DNA of 64,000 bases, from the NCBI RefSeq assembly GCF_014192515.1, contig NZ_JACHYB010000001.1:930001-994000 (forward strand), written 5' to 3'. This DNA is from Microbacter margulisiae. Lineage in GTDB: Bacteria > Bacteroidota > Bacteroidia > Bacteroidales > Paludibacteraceae. The translations under genes were made by a program, and so were the position numbers. Numbering within the stretch: the first letter of the stretch is position 1; every line of letters begins with the position of its first letter. Under the pieces are notes generated by a model. It saw only the letters and a program-made list of their open reading frames with translations, ran no database searches and was not told the DNA's origin. Positions 48,579 to 58,055 of this stretch are shown here, one piece after another.

Positions 48579-50609
48579 ATGCAAACAACTTCATTACAAA
48601 ATCGAACTGCAAATAATATTCGAATTTTAGCTGCCAGCATGGTAGAAAAAGCAAAGTCAGGACACCCAGGTGGAGCTATGGGTGGAGCCGATTTTATCAA
48701 CATTTTATTTAGTGAATTTCTTGTTTTTGATCCAGCAGATCCGCAATGGGAAACCCGTGACCGCTTTTTCCTTGATCCAGGACACATGTCTCCGATGCTT
48801 TACAGTGTTCTCGCGTTGACAGGGAAATACACCATGGATGATTTAAAACAATTTCGTCAATGGGGCAGTATAACTCCTGGTCATCCCGAAAAAGATGTTA
48901 TGCGCGGAGTTGAAAATACATCGGGACCATTAGGACAAGGACATACCATGGCAATCGGAGCCGCTATTGCAGAACGCTTTTTGGCAACTCGTTTTGGAGA
49001 ATGGATGAGTCATAAAATTTATGCCTTTATTTCGGATGGTGGCGTACAGGAAGAGATATCGCAAGGAGCCGGACGCGTAGCCGGGACATTGGGACTGCAT
49101 AACTTAATCATGTTTTACGACTCAAATAATATTCAATTATCCAGTAGTGTAAACGTGGTAAGTGCTGAAGACACCGCAAAAAAATATGAAGCCTGGGGAT
49201 GGAATGTTATTAAAATTGATGGTAACGACGCAGATCAAATCCGTAAGGCATTAAAATCTGCCCAACAAGAAACTCAAAGGCCAACCATTATCGTTGGGGC
49301 TACCATTATGGGGAAAGGTGCACTTACAGCTGATGGTAAAAATTATGAAAATCAATGTGCTACACATGGCATGCCATTAGGAGAAGCAGGTGCTTCCTTC
49401 GAAAATACAATTAAAAATTTAGGTGGAGATCCTGAAAATCCGTTTACTATATTTCCTGAAACTGCCGAATTATATGCACAACGCATGAAAGAACTGGCTC
49501 AAATTGCAGCTCAGCGCAAAACAGCTCAGGCAGAATGGGAAAAAGCAAATCCGGCATTAGCACAAAAATATAAATCATTCTTCTCGAATGAAGCTCCTAC
49601 AGTTGATTATGCAGCTATTGTCCAAAAACAAGATCAGGCGACACGTGCCGCGTCGTCAACAGTGTTAGCTACTTTGGCTACAACTGTTGAAAACATGATC
49701 GTGGCCTCTGCTGACCTTTCCAATTCCGATAAAACGGATGGATTTTTGAAAAAGACAAAAGCTTTTGCAAAAGGAGATTTTTCAGGATCTTTTTTCCAGG
49801 CTGGCGTGAGTGAATTAACCATGGCTGCCATCATGAACGGTATGGCATTGCATGGCGGGGTCATTCCTGCATGTGGAACTTTCTTCGTTTTTTCCGACTA
49901 TATGAAACCTGCCGTTAGAATGGCAGGCTTGATGGAACTTCCTGTGATCTTTATCTGGACACACGATGCATTTCGTGTCGGAGAAGATGGGCCAACACAT
50001 CAACCTGTTGAACAGGAAGCTCAAATCCGTTTGATGGAACAATTGAAAAACCATAATGGGAAAAACAGTATGTTGGTATTACGTCCGGCAGACGCTGACG
50101 AGACAACTGTTGCATGGAAACTTGCTTTAGAAAACCGTCATTCACCCACCGGATTGATTCTTTCACGACAAAATATTAAAAATATCGTCACCGAAAATGG
50201 ATATCAAAACGCTCTTCAGGAAGCACGTGGTGCTTATGTAGTACGGACAGCAAAAAACAATCCTACTGTTGTGTTAATTGCAAATGGATCGGAAGTAGCA
50301 ACACTGTTAGCTGCAGTTCCTTTGCTCGAAGAAAAAGGGATTGACCCACAAGTAGTTTCAGCACCTTCCGAAGGTCTATTCTTTCAACAGGATGCCGCTT
50401 ATCGCCAAGCTGTAATTCCGTCAAACATACCTGCATTCGGACTGACAGCGGGACTGCCATCCACTCTGCAAAGACTGGTTGGAGCAAATGGTGTGGTTTT
50501 TGGATTGGATCATTTTGGATTTTCAGCTCCTTTCAAAGTATTGGATGAAAAATTTGGGTTTACATCTCAAAATGTAGTTGAACAAGTCGTCAAATTACTT
50601 GAAAAATAG
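48579..50609 (+). CDS. tkt: Transketolase
   Basis: 676 residues. TPP and substrate histidines in KSGHPGGAMGGADF and TSGPLGQGHTMAIGAA; the GDG-type motif is present as FISDGGVQEE with Gly for Asp at one place. The pyrimidine domain holds FQAGVSELTMAAIMNG and HDAFRVGEDGPTHQPVEQE. Pentose phosphate pathway: exchanges two-carbon units, fitting with the xylose genes at the right end. Likely co-transcribed with the small acidic gene upstream. Confidence 0.96.
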   Translation: MQTTSLQNRTANNIRILAASMVEKAKSGHPGGAMGGADFINILFSEFLVFDPADPQWETRDRFFLDPGHMSPMLYSVLALTGKYTMDDLKQFRQWGSITPGHPEKDVMRGVENTSGPLGQGHTMAIGAAIAERFLATRFGEWMSHKIYAFISDGGVQEEISQGAGRVAGTLGLHNLIMFYDSNNIQLSSSVNVVSAEDTAKKYEAWGWNVIKIDGNDADQIRKALKSAQQETQRPTIIVGATIMGKGALTADGKNYENQCATHGMPLGEAGASFENTIKNLGGDPENPFTIFPETAELYAQRMKELAQIAAQRKTAQAEWEKANPALAQKYKSFFSNEAPTVDYAAIVQKQDQATRAASSTVLATLATTVENMIVASADLSNSDKTDGFLKKTKAFAKGDFSGSFFQAGVSELTMAAIMNGMALHGGVIPACGTFFVFSDYMKPAVRMAGLMELPVIFIWTHDAFRVGEDGPTHQPVEQEAQIRLMEQLKNHNGKNSMLVLRPADADETTVAWKLALENRHSPTGLILSRQNIKNIVTENGYQNALQEARGAYVVRTAKNNPTVVLIANGSEVATLLAAVPLLEEKGIDPQVVSAPSEGLFFQQDAAYRQAVIPSNIPAFGLTAGLPSTLQRLVGANGVVFGLDHFGFSAPFKVLDEKFGFTSQNVVEQVVKLLEK

Positions 50610-50757
50610 GATGTTTGGCTATTCTAATGTCATTAAGGTATTGAAAAACAAATAAGATTATAATCATAAAATTCATTCATCACCGTAAAATATAGCATTC
50701 AATATGAGTACCATGAAGACATTATTCATTCGTAACTCATAAACTCAATAAATCATT

Positions 50758-51939
50758 ATGTTCAAAGCTAAATCTATAACAAACGATATTTATTATGTTG
50801 GCGTCAACGATCGACAAAAGTTGATGTTTGAGAACCAAATTCCGCTTCCTTTTGGCGTTTCTTATAACTCGTATGTCATTGTAGATGAAAAAATAGCTCT
50901 CATCGATACGGTAGAAATTCCATTTGCTGAAATTTATATCGACAAATTATTAGATGTTTTGCGAGGGCGCAGTGTGGATTATTTGATAATCAATCATATG
51001 GAACCGGATCATTCAGGATCAATCCGTGCTATCAAAAGATTATTCCCTGATGTGAAGATAATTGGCAATGCCCGCACGTTTAAAATGTTAGCCGGGTATT
51101 ACGGCATTGAAGACGGTCTAATGGAAGTCACGGATGGTTCTACAATATCATTAGGAAAACATGAATTGAAATTTTTTCTGACACCAATGATCCATTGGCC
51201 GGAAACGATGATGACCTATGATGCAAGTGATAAAGCGATCTTTACCGGCGATGCATTTGGAGCTTTCGGAGCATTGGATGGAGGTGTTGTCGATGCTGAT
51301 TTAATGGTTAATAAATATCTGGATGAATTTGATCGTTATTTTTCGAATATAGCAGGAAAATATGGATCTCCTGTGCAAAAGGCATTAGAAAAGATGCATT
51401 CAGTGCAGATTGATTATATCTGCCCGACACATGGACCAGTTTGGCGTGAACAGATTCCGAAAATTATTGATATGACCAATAGTCTCAGTCGTTATGAAGG
51501 AAAACGCGGAGTCGTCATTGTCTATGCAAGCATGTATGGTAATACCGAACAGATGGCTGAAGCTATTGCAGAAGGGCTTTCAGAATCAGGAGAAAAAAAT
51601 ATCATGATTTATGATGTCGCTAAAACAGATGCATCCTTCATTCTGACGGATATTTTCAGATACGACAGGCTTGTAATGGGTAGTCCCACATACAATAACG
51701 GACTATTCCCTGAAATGGCATCTTTCCTTCTCAAAATTGAAAATAGAGATATCAAACATCGTAAATTTTCCTATTTTGGATCTTCCACGTGGTCAAACGC
51801 GACTATGCGTATTTTTGCAGCATTTGCTGAAAAGATGAAATGGGAGGTCATTGGAACTGCTGTGGAAGAGCAACAAAGCCTTAAAGAAAATGCATACAAA
51901 GCTTGTATTGCATTAGGCAAAGAACTTGCCAAGGCATGA
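50758..51939 (+). CDS. Flavodiiron protein (FprA type)
   Basis: 393 residues. The beta-lactamase-like diiron domain (1-245) has the ligand set HMEPDH, later HWPET and THGPVW. The flavodoxin domain (about 253-393) has the FMN loop [14 protein letters not shown] and [11 protein letters not shown]. It reduces oxygen or nitric oxide to water or nitrous oxide, guarding anaerobes. Partner rubredoxin or F420 enzyme is not adjacent. The stop overlaps the start of an alternative nagB frame, so coupling is possible. Confidence 0.95.
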   Translation: MFKAKSITNDIYYVGVNDRQKLMFENQIPLPFGVSYNSYVIVDEKIALIDTVEIPFAEIYIDKLLDVLRGRSVDYLIINHMEPDHSGSIRAIKRLFPDVKIIGNARTFKMLAGYYGIEDGLMEVTDGSTISLGKHELKFFLTPMIHWPETMMTYDASDKAIFTGDAFGAFGALDGGVVDADLMVNKYLDEFDRYFSNIAGKYGSPVQKALEKMHSVQIDYICPTHGPVWREQIPKIIDMTNSLSRYEGKRGVVIVYASMYGNTEQMAEAIAEGLSESGEKNIMIYDVAKTDASFILTDIFRYDRLVMGSPTYNNGLFPEMASFLLKIENRDIKHRKFSYFGSSTWSNATMRIFAAFAEKMKWEVIGTAVEEQQSLKENAYKACIALGKELAKA

Positions 51940-51970
51940 AAATAATATAACCTTCAAAATCTCGAGAAAT

Positions 51971-52786
51971 ATGAGACTAATCATTGAACAGGACTATTTA
52001 CAAATGTCGCAATGGGCAGCTAATTATATTGTTTCAAAAATCAAAGAAGCAAATCCTACGGCTGAAAAACCTTTTGTATTGGGTTTGCCAACCGGATCAA
52101 CGCCCATAGGCACCTATCAGGCACTAATCGACCATTATAAAGCAGGAAGAATTTCTTTTCAGCATGTGATCACTTTCAATATGGATGAATATATTGGACT
52201 TTCGGCAGATCATCCGCAAAGTTATCATACTTTTATGTGGACAAATTTTTTTAGCCACATTAATATCCAATCCCAAAATGTCAATATTTTAAATGGTATG
52301 GCATCTGATATTGCGGCAGAATGTCAACGCTATGAAGATAAAATAAAAGCAGTTGGAGGCATTGATTTGTTTCTGGGAGGGATTGGCGCTGATGGACATA
52401 TTGCTTTCAATGAGCCCTGCTCGTCGCTCTATTCACGCACACGCGACAAAGAGTTGACAATGGACACCATGATTGCAAATTCCAGGTTTTTCAACAATGA
52501 TGTCAATCAGGTACCTAAGGCAGCCCTTACAGTAGGTGTTGGTACTATTATGGACGCGAAAGAAGTGCTGATTCTGGTTAACGGTCATAACAAGGCAAGA
52601 GCTTTAAATCATGCTGTTGAAGAAGGAGTGAATCATAAATGGACAATCAGCATGTTGCAGCTTCACCCTAAAGGAATAATTGTATGCGATAAAGCAGCAT
52701 GCGATGAACTGACGGTTGGAACCTACAATTATTTTTTGGATATTGAGAGTAAAAACCTTGATCCCGCTTCTTTATTGAACAACTAA
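51971..52786 (+). CDS. nagB: Glucosamine-6-phosphate deaminase
   Basis: 271 residues. [12 protein letters not shown], the catalytic NMDEYIGL, and [16 protein letters not shown] are intact. It converts glucosamine 6-phosphate to fructose 6-phosphate and ammonia. The ATG at 51971 (MRLIIEQDY) matches family starts; the longer frame overlaps the flavodiiron gene. It lies 31 bases after that gene; no nagA is present. Confidence 0.96.
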   Translation: MRLIIEQDYLQMSQWAANYIVSKIKEANPTAEKPFVLGLPTGSTPIGTYQALIDHYKAGRISFQHVITFNMDEYIGLSADHPQSYHTFMWTNFFSHINIQSQNVNILNGMASDIAAECQRYEDKIKAVGGIDLFLGGIGADGHIAFNEPCSSLYSRTRDKELTMDTMIANSRFFNNDVNQVPKAALTVGVGTIMDAKEVLILVNGHNKARALNHAVEEGVNHKWTISMLQLHPKGIIVCDKAACDELTVGTYNYFLDIESKNLDPASLLNN

Positions 52787-52816
52787 TAGCTGAAACATTA
52801 TTTTGTTTTCAAAATC

Positions 52817-52860
52817 AATAAAGGGAATTCGTGGAAATGTTTCTGCTAATTCCCTTTATT
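52817..52860. terminator. Bidirectional terminator between nagB and gph
   Basis: AATAAAGGGAATT (52817-52829) pairs perfectly with AATTCCCTTTATT (52848-52860). The right arm reaches the last codons of the reverse-strand phosphatase gene. Confidence 0.8.
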
Positions 52861-53509
52861 ATTTGATATAATGCAAAATTTCACCGGGGGTATGAACAAA
52901 TGAAACGGCTCCAAGCGCTTCCAGTTCAGATTGCGGACGGAATCCCCATAAAACGCCCACAAAAGATAATCCGGCATGTTTAGCGGTTAACACATCTACG
53001 CCTGAATCGCCAACATATAAAGTATTAACTTTTGAAACAGCAGTTTGCTCCATAATAGATAGTAAAATAGACGGATCAGGTTTAACAGGGAAACCTTCTC
53101 TTTGTCCCAAAACAGCTGCAAAATGAACAGATGGGAAAAAGTGATTGACAACACGCTCCGTCGCAAGCTGCACCTTATTAGAAGCTACAGCAAGCTGAAT
53201 TCCTTTTTGTTGCAACGTATATAATACTTCAGGAATGCCTTGGTATGGTCTGGTTAAATCCTCTGAGTGAGGAATATAATGAATCATAAAATCCTGTCTA
53301 ACCCGCTGAATTATTTCAACATTCTTCTGGTCATCAGGCAATGATCGTTCAATCAACTTTGTAATACCATTGCCCACAAAATAACGATAAGTTTCTATAT
53401 CGTGTAATGGGAATCCATTTTTCTGTAAAGCATAATTCACACTATTCCCTAAATCATGAATGGTATCGAGTAATGTTCCATCCAAATCAAAAATCACCAA
53501 TTCTGTCAT
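52859..53509 (-). CDS. gph: HAD phosphatase, phosphoglycolate-phosphatase type
   Basis: 216 residues. Motif I FDLDGTLLDTIHD, motif II VASNK, motif III lysine in PVKPDP, motif IV YVGDSGVDVLTAKHAG. A cap domain lies between. It probably hydrolyses 2-phosphoglycolate, which arises from DNA 3'-phosphoglycolate ends. That fits with its place 30 bases after recQ on the same strand. Substrate not proven by sequence. Confidence 0.9.
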   Translation of the reverse strand: MTELVIFDLDGTLLDTIHDLGNSVNYALQKNGFPLHDIETYRYFVGNGITKLIERSLPDDQKNVEIIQRVRQDFMIHYIPHSEDLTRPYQGIPEVLYTLQQKGIQLAVASNKVQLATERVVNHFFPSVHFAAVLGQREGFPVKPDPSILLSIMEQTAVSKVNTLYVGDSGVDVLTAKHAGLSFVGVLWGFRPQSELEALGAVSFVHTPGEILHYIK

Positions 53510-53539
53510 ATATTTAATAGCAAACTTTATTTTATGAAT

Positions 53540-55459
53540 TCATTTCCGCCAACATAATTGTAAAGCATCATTCACGGTAATAGTACCATCATCCTGTAAA
53601 TATCGAAGTACCTGTTGAATCTTCTCTTCCTGTAACTTAGTTTTAGTCAAGATTTCCTGAACAGTTGACGGCGCATTCTTTAATATCCGCCCAAGAGTCT
53701 CTTTATATATTTCGAAATCATCCTCCGAAAAGGTTGACTTTTTCTTTTTCAAGCACACATCACATTGATTACAAACCTTTTGATAGAGTTGTCCAAAGTA
53801 TGACAATAACTGCTGGCTTCGGCAAATATTCTCCTCTTCAGCATAGGACAACATAGCCTTGATGCGACCTTCAAACTGTAAAAGCCGATCCTCATAAACT
53901 TCTTTCGAAATAGTAATATAGCGCTCATCTTCGCGAGATTGTGTAAATGAAACAAAGGGGGATTTTCGGGCAGGAATATAATTGACAATATTTTCTTTTG
54001 TTAGTTGCGAAAACGCTATATAAACCTCTTCGCGCGTTGTTCCTGCCCGCTGGGCAATAATCTCTTCGCTAATATGGGCATAATCGGAGAACAGACCGGT
54101 ATACGATCGCAAAGTAACTTGCAAGATCGTATCCCAGAGATCATTTTTGTGTCTTAAGAGATACAAGTCTTCCTTAGTCACCGTAATCATTAGCCGGGAA
54201 GGATTATCCAGTTCATCCGTAAGTTCTATGTAACCAGCCTGTTCTAAAATTTTAAATGCATGATAGGTACTATTTAGTGGCAAATGATAAGTGACACAAA
54301 ACTTCGTTAAATCGAAAGGAACCACGAATCCAAATCCTGAACCAATCGCAATCTGATAAAAATTGCACAAACAGTTATATGTATGGATAATACGCTCTTT
54401 TGGTGGGAAAGCATCGGAAATGCGACGCTTTAAAACTGCACCATCTGTTTTGCTATAAATCAGGATTGCATATGCTTTCTTCCCATCCCGTCCTGCCCTA
54501 CCCGCTTCCTGAAAATAGGCCTCAATGGAATCTGGTAAATCCAGATGAATGACTACGCTGACGTCAGACTTATCGATTCCCATCCCGAATGCATTCGTCG
54601 CAACCATCACTCGCACTTTGTTTCCTTTCCAAGCCGACTGTTTGGCATCCTTTGTTTCCCGGGGTAATCCTGCATGAAAATAATCTGCTGAAACAGAATT
54701 CTTATTCAAAAAATCTGCGACTTCTTTTGTCTTGGTTCTGGCTCTGACATAAATGATTGCACTTCCAGAAACCCGGGATAAGATATGGATAATATGAGGT
54801 AGCTTATCATCGACACGGCGTACCACATAGGCCAGATTAGGTCTCTCAAAACTTACGCTAAAAATATTGGATTCTTTAAAAAGCAGTTTTTGCTGAATAT
54901 CATCAATGACAGCTTTAGTTGCGGTTGCCGTAAGCGCCAGCAAAGGCACAGCCGGCAGATATGATCTGATGTCAGCTATTTTCAAATAAGAAGGACGAAA
55001 ATCGTAGCCCCATTGAGAAATGCAATGAGCCTCATCAACGGTAATTAAATTAATATCTAAATGAGATAATCGATTGATAAATATGTCTGTAGATAAACGT
55101 TCCGGAGAAACGTACAGAAATTTATAATTTCCAAAAGTACAATTATCAAGAGTGGTCAGAATTTCAGTTCTTGACATTCCCGTACAAATCATTGCAGCTT
55201 TAATGCCACGTGATTGTAAATTATCAACTTGATCACGCATTAGTGCTATCAACGGAGTTACCACCAAACAAAGACCTTCCTGCGCTAAAGCAGGTACTTG
55301 AAAAGTAAGAGATTTCCCCCCCCCTGTTGGCATCAAACCCAACGTATCGTGCCCGGAAGCAATACTTTGAATAATTTCACTTTGCAACGGACGGAACTCA
55401 TCATACCCCCAATATTGTTTTAAAATAGCAAGATATGGTTCTATTGATGCTGTTTTCAT
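53540..55459 (-). CDS. recQ: RecQ-type DNA helicase
   Basis: 639 residues. Motif 0 YWGYDEFRPLQ, Walker A GGGKSLTFQ, Walker B DEAH in VDEAHCISQWGYDFRP, motif V/VI EAGRAGRDGK. The RQC zinc cysteines are visible (CRSQQ...CNQCDVC) and a short winged-helix follows. There is no HRDC domain, so it is the shorter form. An in-frame ATG at 55507 would add 16 residues; the conserved part begins after 55459, so the inner start is used. Confidence 0.92.
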   Translation of the reverse strand: MKTASIEPYLAILKQYWGYDEFRPLQSEIIQSIASGHDTLGLMPTGGGKSLTFQVPALAQEGLCLVVTPLIALMRDQVDNLQSRGIKAAMICTGMSRTEILTTLDNCTFGNYKFLYVSPERLSTDIFINRLSHLDINLITVDEAHCISQWGYDFRPSYLKIADIRSYLPAVPLLALTATATKAVIDDIQQKLLFKESNIFSVSFERPNLAYVVRRVDDKLPHIIHILSRVSGSAIIYVRARTKTKEVADFLNKNSVSADYFHAGLPRETKDAKQSAWKGNKVRVMVATNAFGMGIDKSDVSVVIHLDLPDSIEAYFQEAGRAGRDGKKAYAILIYSKTDGAVLKRRISDAFPPKERIIHTYNCLCNFYQIAIGSGFGFVVPFDLTKFCVTYHLPLNSTYHAFKILEQAGYIELTDELDNPSRLMITVTKEDLYLLRHKNDLWDTILQVTLRSYTGLFSDYAHISEEIIAQRAGTTREEVYIAFSQLTKENIVNYIPARKSPFVSFTQSREDERYITISKEVYEDRLLQFEGRIKAMLSYAEEENICRSQQLLSYFGQLYQKVCNQCDVCLKKKKSTFSEDDFEIYKETLGRILKNAPSTVQEILTKTKLQEEKIQQVLRYLQDDGTITVNDALQLCWRK

Positions 55460-55517
55460 ACCCACAAAATTACACTTTTTCAACCAAGATTCAAGTTCAC
55501 TTAACATGATTACCCAC

Positions 55518-55525
55518 TATCTTTG
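55518..55525 (+). promoter_or_regulatory. -7 element of the DUF4294 gene
   Basis: TATCTTTG, 50 bases before the ATG at 55576. Confidence 0.5.
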
Positions 55526-55575
55526 CCAAGAATTTTTATACCTGACTGCTTTTATTTGTTGATTGTAAAACGCTA

Positions 55576-56235
55576 ATGAAAAAGATATTGGTGATATTGT
55601 TGCCGTTTATCATGGTATCAGCCTATGGTCAACAGACGAATTACGACCAGTGGCTGAATGATCTTCAGCGGAAGCAACAAATATACAACGATTTATGTTA
55701 TACTCTCCATTTGCCTTCCAAAAGCAAGGTATGTGCATATGAAATTGATGGGAAAGATACACTGTTTCTTTACACCATGAATGATGTATACTGTTTCCCC
55801 CCATTGAAATTTAAAAATAAGCGGGAAGAAAGATTTTACTGGAAAACTGTGTACGATGTAAAACGCGTACTCCCCTATGCACGAATGGCATCCCGTTTAC
55901 TACTAACAGTAGATCAACATTTGGCAACACTGCAAACAGAACAAGAAAAAAAAGCATATATCAAACAAGTGCAAAAAACCTTATTCAAGCAATATGACAA
56001 AGATCTTCGTTCCATGACCATTAACCAAGGGAAGTTATTAGTCAGAATGATCGACCGGGAATGTAACCAAACTGCGTATTCCATTATTCAGGAGTTCAAA
56101 GGTCCTGTCACAGCTTGGTTTTGGCAGGGAATTGCAAAATTATTCGGATCAAATTTAAAAGCTCAATATGATCCTGAAAACAGAGACCGCATTATCGAAC
56201 GTGTTATTATACTGGTAGAAGCTGGAGAACTATAA
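55576..56235 (+). CDS. Exported DUF4294 protein
   Basis: 219 residues. Signal peptide 1-18 (ILVILLPFIMVSAYG). The DUF4294 core is YCFPPLKFKNKREERFYWKT, then VYDVKRVLPYARMASRLLL and LRSMTINQGKLLVRMIDRE. A phylum-restricted periplasmic protein with unknown role, commonly next to recQ or DNA metabolism genes. Single gene here. Confidence 0.88.
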   Translation: MKKILVILLPFIMVSAYGQQTNYDQWLNDLQRKQQIYNDLCYTLHLPSKSKVCAYEIDGKDTLFLYTMNDVYCFPPLKFKNKREERFYWKTVYDVKRVLPYARMASRLLLTVDQHLATLQTEQEKKAYIKQVQKTLFKQYDKDLRSMTINQGKLLVRMIDRECNQTAYSIIQEFKGPVTAWFWQGIAKLFGSNLKAQYDPENRDRIIERVIILVEAGEL

Positions 56236-56326
56236 AAAAATCTACCCCAGTCAATGCATTAATTTTCAGACATTTATATAAAAAGCACCATACATTCGAT
56301 TGTTTTCGTAAGTCATCAAAAATCAA

Positions 56327-56334
56327 TATCTTTG
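56327..56334 (+). promoter_or_regulatory. -7 element of the DUF1015 gene
   Basis: TATCTTTG, 25 bases before the ATG at 56360, with a TTTTCG 20 bases upstream. Confidence 0.5.
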
Positions 56335-56359
56335 CTTATAATTTTTAACAACTAAAATC

Positions 56360-57604
56360 ATGGCAACGATACGACCTTTTTGTGGTTTACGCCCACCAAA
56401 ACAATGGGTTAAACAAATCGCATCTCGTCCTTATGACGTACTAAATTCTGATGAAGCACGTAACGAAGCAGCTGGAAACGACAAATCACTGTATCACATT
56501 ATCAAACCTGAAATTGATTTTCCTACCGGAACAGATGAACACGATCCCCGTGTGTATGAAAAAGCAGCAGAGAATTTTCATCTCTTTCAAGAAAAAGGCT
56601 GGCTTGTTAAAGATACCACTGCAAATTATTATATTTATGCTCAGGTAATGAACGGAAAAACTCAGTACGGCCTATGTGTTGCCGCTTCTGTAGAAGATTA
56701 TATGAATGGGGCTATAAAAAAACATGAGCTGACACGCCGAGACAAAGAAGAAGATCGAATGAAACATGTTCGCATCACCAACGCTAATATGGAACCGGTT
56801 TTTCTTGCATATCCCCATCATCAGGAACTGGATGAAATAGTAAGCCAAATCGTGCTGCAACAACCGGAATACAAATTCATAGCTTCTGATGGCATTGAGC
56901 ATTTGTTTTGGATTGTTGACAATGCCGCAACGATTAATTATATTACAGAAATTTTTTCAGAGATTCCCTCCCTTTACATAGCAGACGGTCACCATCGTTC
57001 AGCTGCTGCAGCGTTAGTTGGCCATGAAAAAAAGCTACAAAATCCAGGTCATAAAGGGGATGAAGAATATAATTTCTTTATGGCCGTATGTTTCCCTGAT
57101 AATCAGCTTGCTATTATGGATTACAACCGTTTAGTCAAAGATCTGAATGGCTTAACAGATTCGGAATTCTTATCAAGGTTATCAGACTCGTTTATAATCA
57201 ATGAAAAGGGGTCATCTCCGTTCAAACCTAATGCTCTACATCATTTTTCATTGTATCTTTCAGGAAGATGGTACGAGTTGCAAGCCAAACCTGCAACATA
57301 CAATGACAACGATCCGATTGAAGTACTGGATGTAACCATATCTTCACGATTTATTTTAGACGAAATTCTAGACATTAAAGATTTAAGAAGCGACAAACGG
57401 ATTGATTTCGTAGGAGGAATTCGTGGATTGAACGCGTTACAGCAACGGGTTGACAGTGGTGAAATGAAGTTAGCATTAGCATTGTATCCTGTTTCTATGC
57501 AACAACTCATAGCAATTGCAGATACGGGAAATATCATGCCCCCAAAAACAACATGGTTTGAGCCAAAATTACGATCAGGACTTGTTATTCATACATTGGA
57601 ATAA
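56360..57604 (+). CDS. DUF1015 family protein
   Basis: 414 residues. The family's opening IRPFCGLRPPKQW and SRPYDVLNSDEA, the invariant ELTRRDKEEDRMKH block, and YIADGHHRSAAA are all present. No known reaction; in Bacteroidota and Firmicutes it is often near serine-biosynthesis genes, but none is here. Cytosolic, complete, followed by a terminator at 57621. Confidence 0.92.
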   Translation: MATIRPFCGLRPPKQWVKQIASRPYDVLNSDEARNEAAGNDKSLYHIIKPEIDFPTGTDEHDPRVYEKAAENFHLFQEKGWLVKDTTANYYIYAQVMNGKTQYGLCVAASVEDYMNGAIKKHELTRRDKEEDRMKHVRITNANMEPVFLAYPHHQELDEIVSQIVLQQPEYKFIASDGIEHLFWIVDNAATINYITEIFSEIPSLYIADGHHRSAAAALVGHEKKLQNPGHKGDEEYNFFMAVCFPDNQLAIMDYNRLVKDLNGLTDSEFLSRLSDSFIINEKGSSPFKPNALHHFSLYLSGRWYELQAKPATYNDNDPIEVLDVTISSRFILDEILDIKDLRSDKRIDFVGGIRGLNALQQRVDSGEMKLALALYPVSMQQLIAIADTGNIMPPKTTWFEPKLRSGLVIHTLE

Positions 57605-57620
57605 TAACTCTTTCAACAAA

Positions 57621-57658
57621 CAAAAAGCCGCTACTAATAAACAGTAAACGGCTTTTTG
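57621..57658. terminator. Terminator between DUF1015 and the T9SS-domain gene
   Basis: CAAAAAGCCG (57621-57630) pairs with CGGCTTTTTG (57649-57658); works in either direction for the converging genes. Confidence 0.75.
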
Positions 57659-57675
57659 CTGATAATAACCCTCAA

Positions 57676-57990
57676 CTATCGAATTACAATTTTTTGTGTC
57701 TGATCTCCAATGCGCACAATATAATAACCCACCGGTAAATCCAAGGCAAATTCCTGATGATTATATACCACTCTTTTTTCAGCAACTTTCGTTCCTACTA
57801 AACTAAAAATCTCAAGTATCGAATTTGCCGGAGCATTGGTGACAGTCATTACATGATCTTCATTCACCACAACAGTCATTCGCTGCGAAGCACTTATGGA
57901 CATTGAATTTTGTCGTTGATTTTGTGCTTGAAGATTTGTTGTGATGAATAAAGTAAGAATAAAAGAAATGTAGAGTAAAGATTGTTTCAT
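57676..57990 (-). CDS. Small exported protein, T9SS sorting domain only
   Basis: 104 residues. Signal peptide 1-22 (SLLYISFILTLFITTNLQAQ). After a short linker rich in Asn/Gln/Ser, residues about 32-104 read as a type IX secretion C-terminal domain. This covers VTNAPANSILEIFSLVGTKV, a beta-turn, then LPVGYYIVRIGDQTQKIVIR ending at the stop. Such domains normally follow a large secreted cargo; here the cargo is absent. It may be secreted alone, interact with PorU/PorV or be a truncated relic. It is placed between DUF1015 and recN. Confidence 0.75.
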   Translation of the reverse strand: MKQSLLYISFILTLFITTNLQAQNQRQNSMSISASQRMTVVVNEDHVMTVTNAPANSILEIFSLVGTKVAEKRVVYNHQEFALDLPVGYYIVRIGDQTQKIVIR

Positions 57991-58008
57991 GCGCCTCGGA
58001 TTTTATCA

Positions 58009-58016
58009 CAAAAATA
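58009..58016 (-). promoter_or_regulatory. Candidate -7 element of the T9SS-domain gene
   Basis: Reverse-strand TATTTTTG, 19 bases before the ATG at 57990. Confidence 0.4.
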
Positions 58017-58055
58017 ATCTTTCTTTTTGGAAAATGTACTATTCTATAATGAAAT

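Noticed and set aside
48579..50609. 1-deoxyxylulose 5-phosphate synthase
   Set aside because: Length and the motif set fit transketolase, not Dxs.
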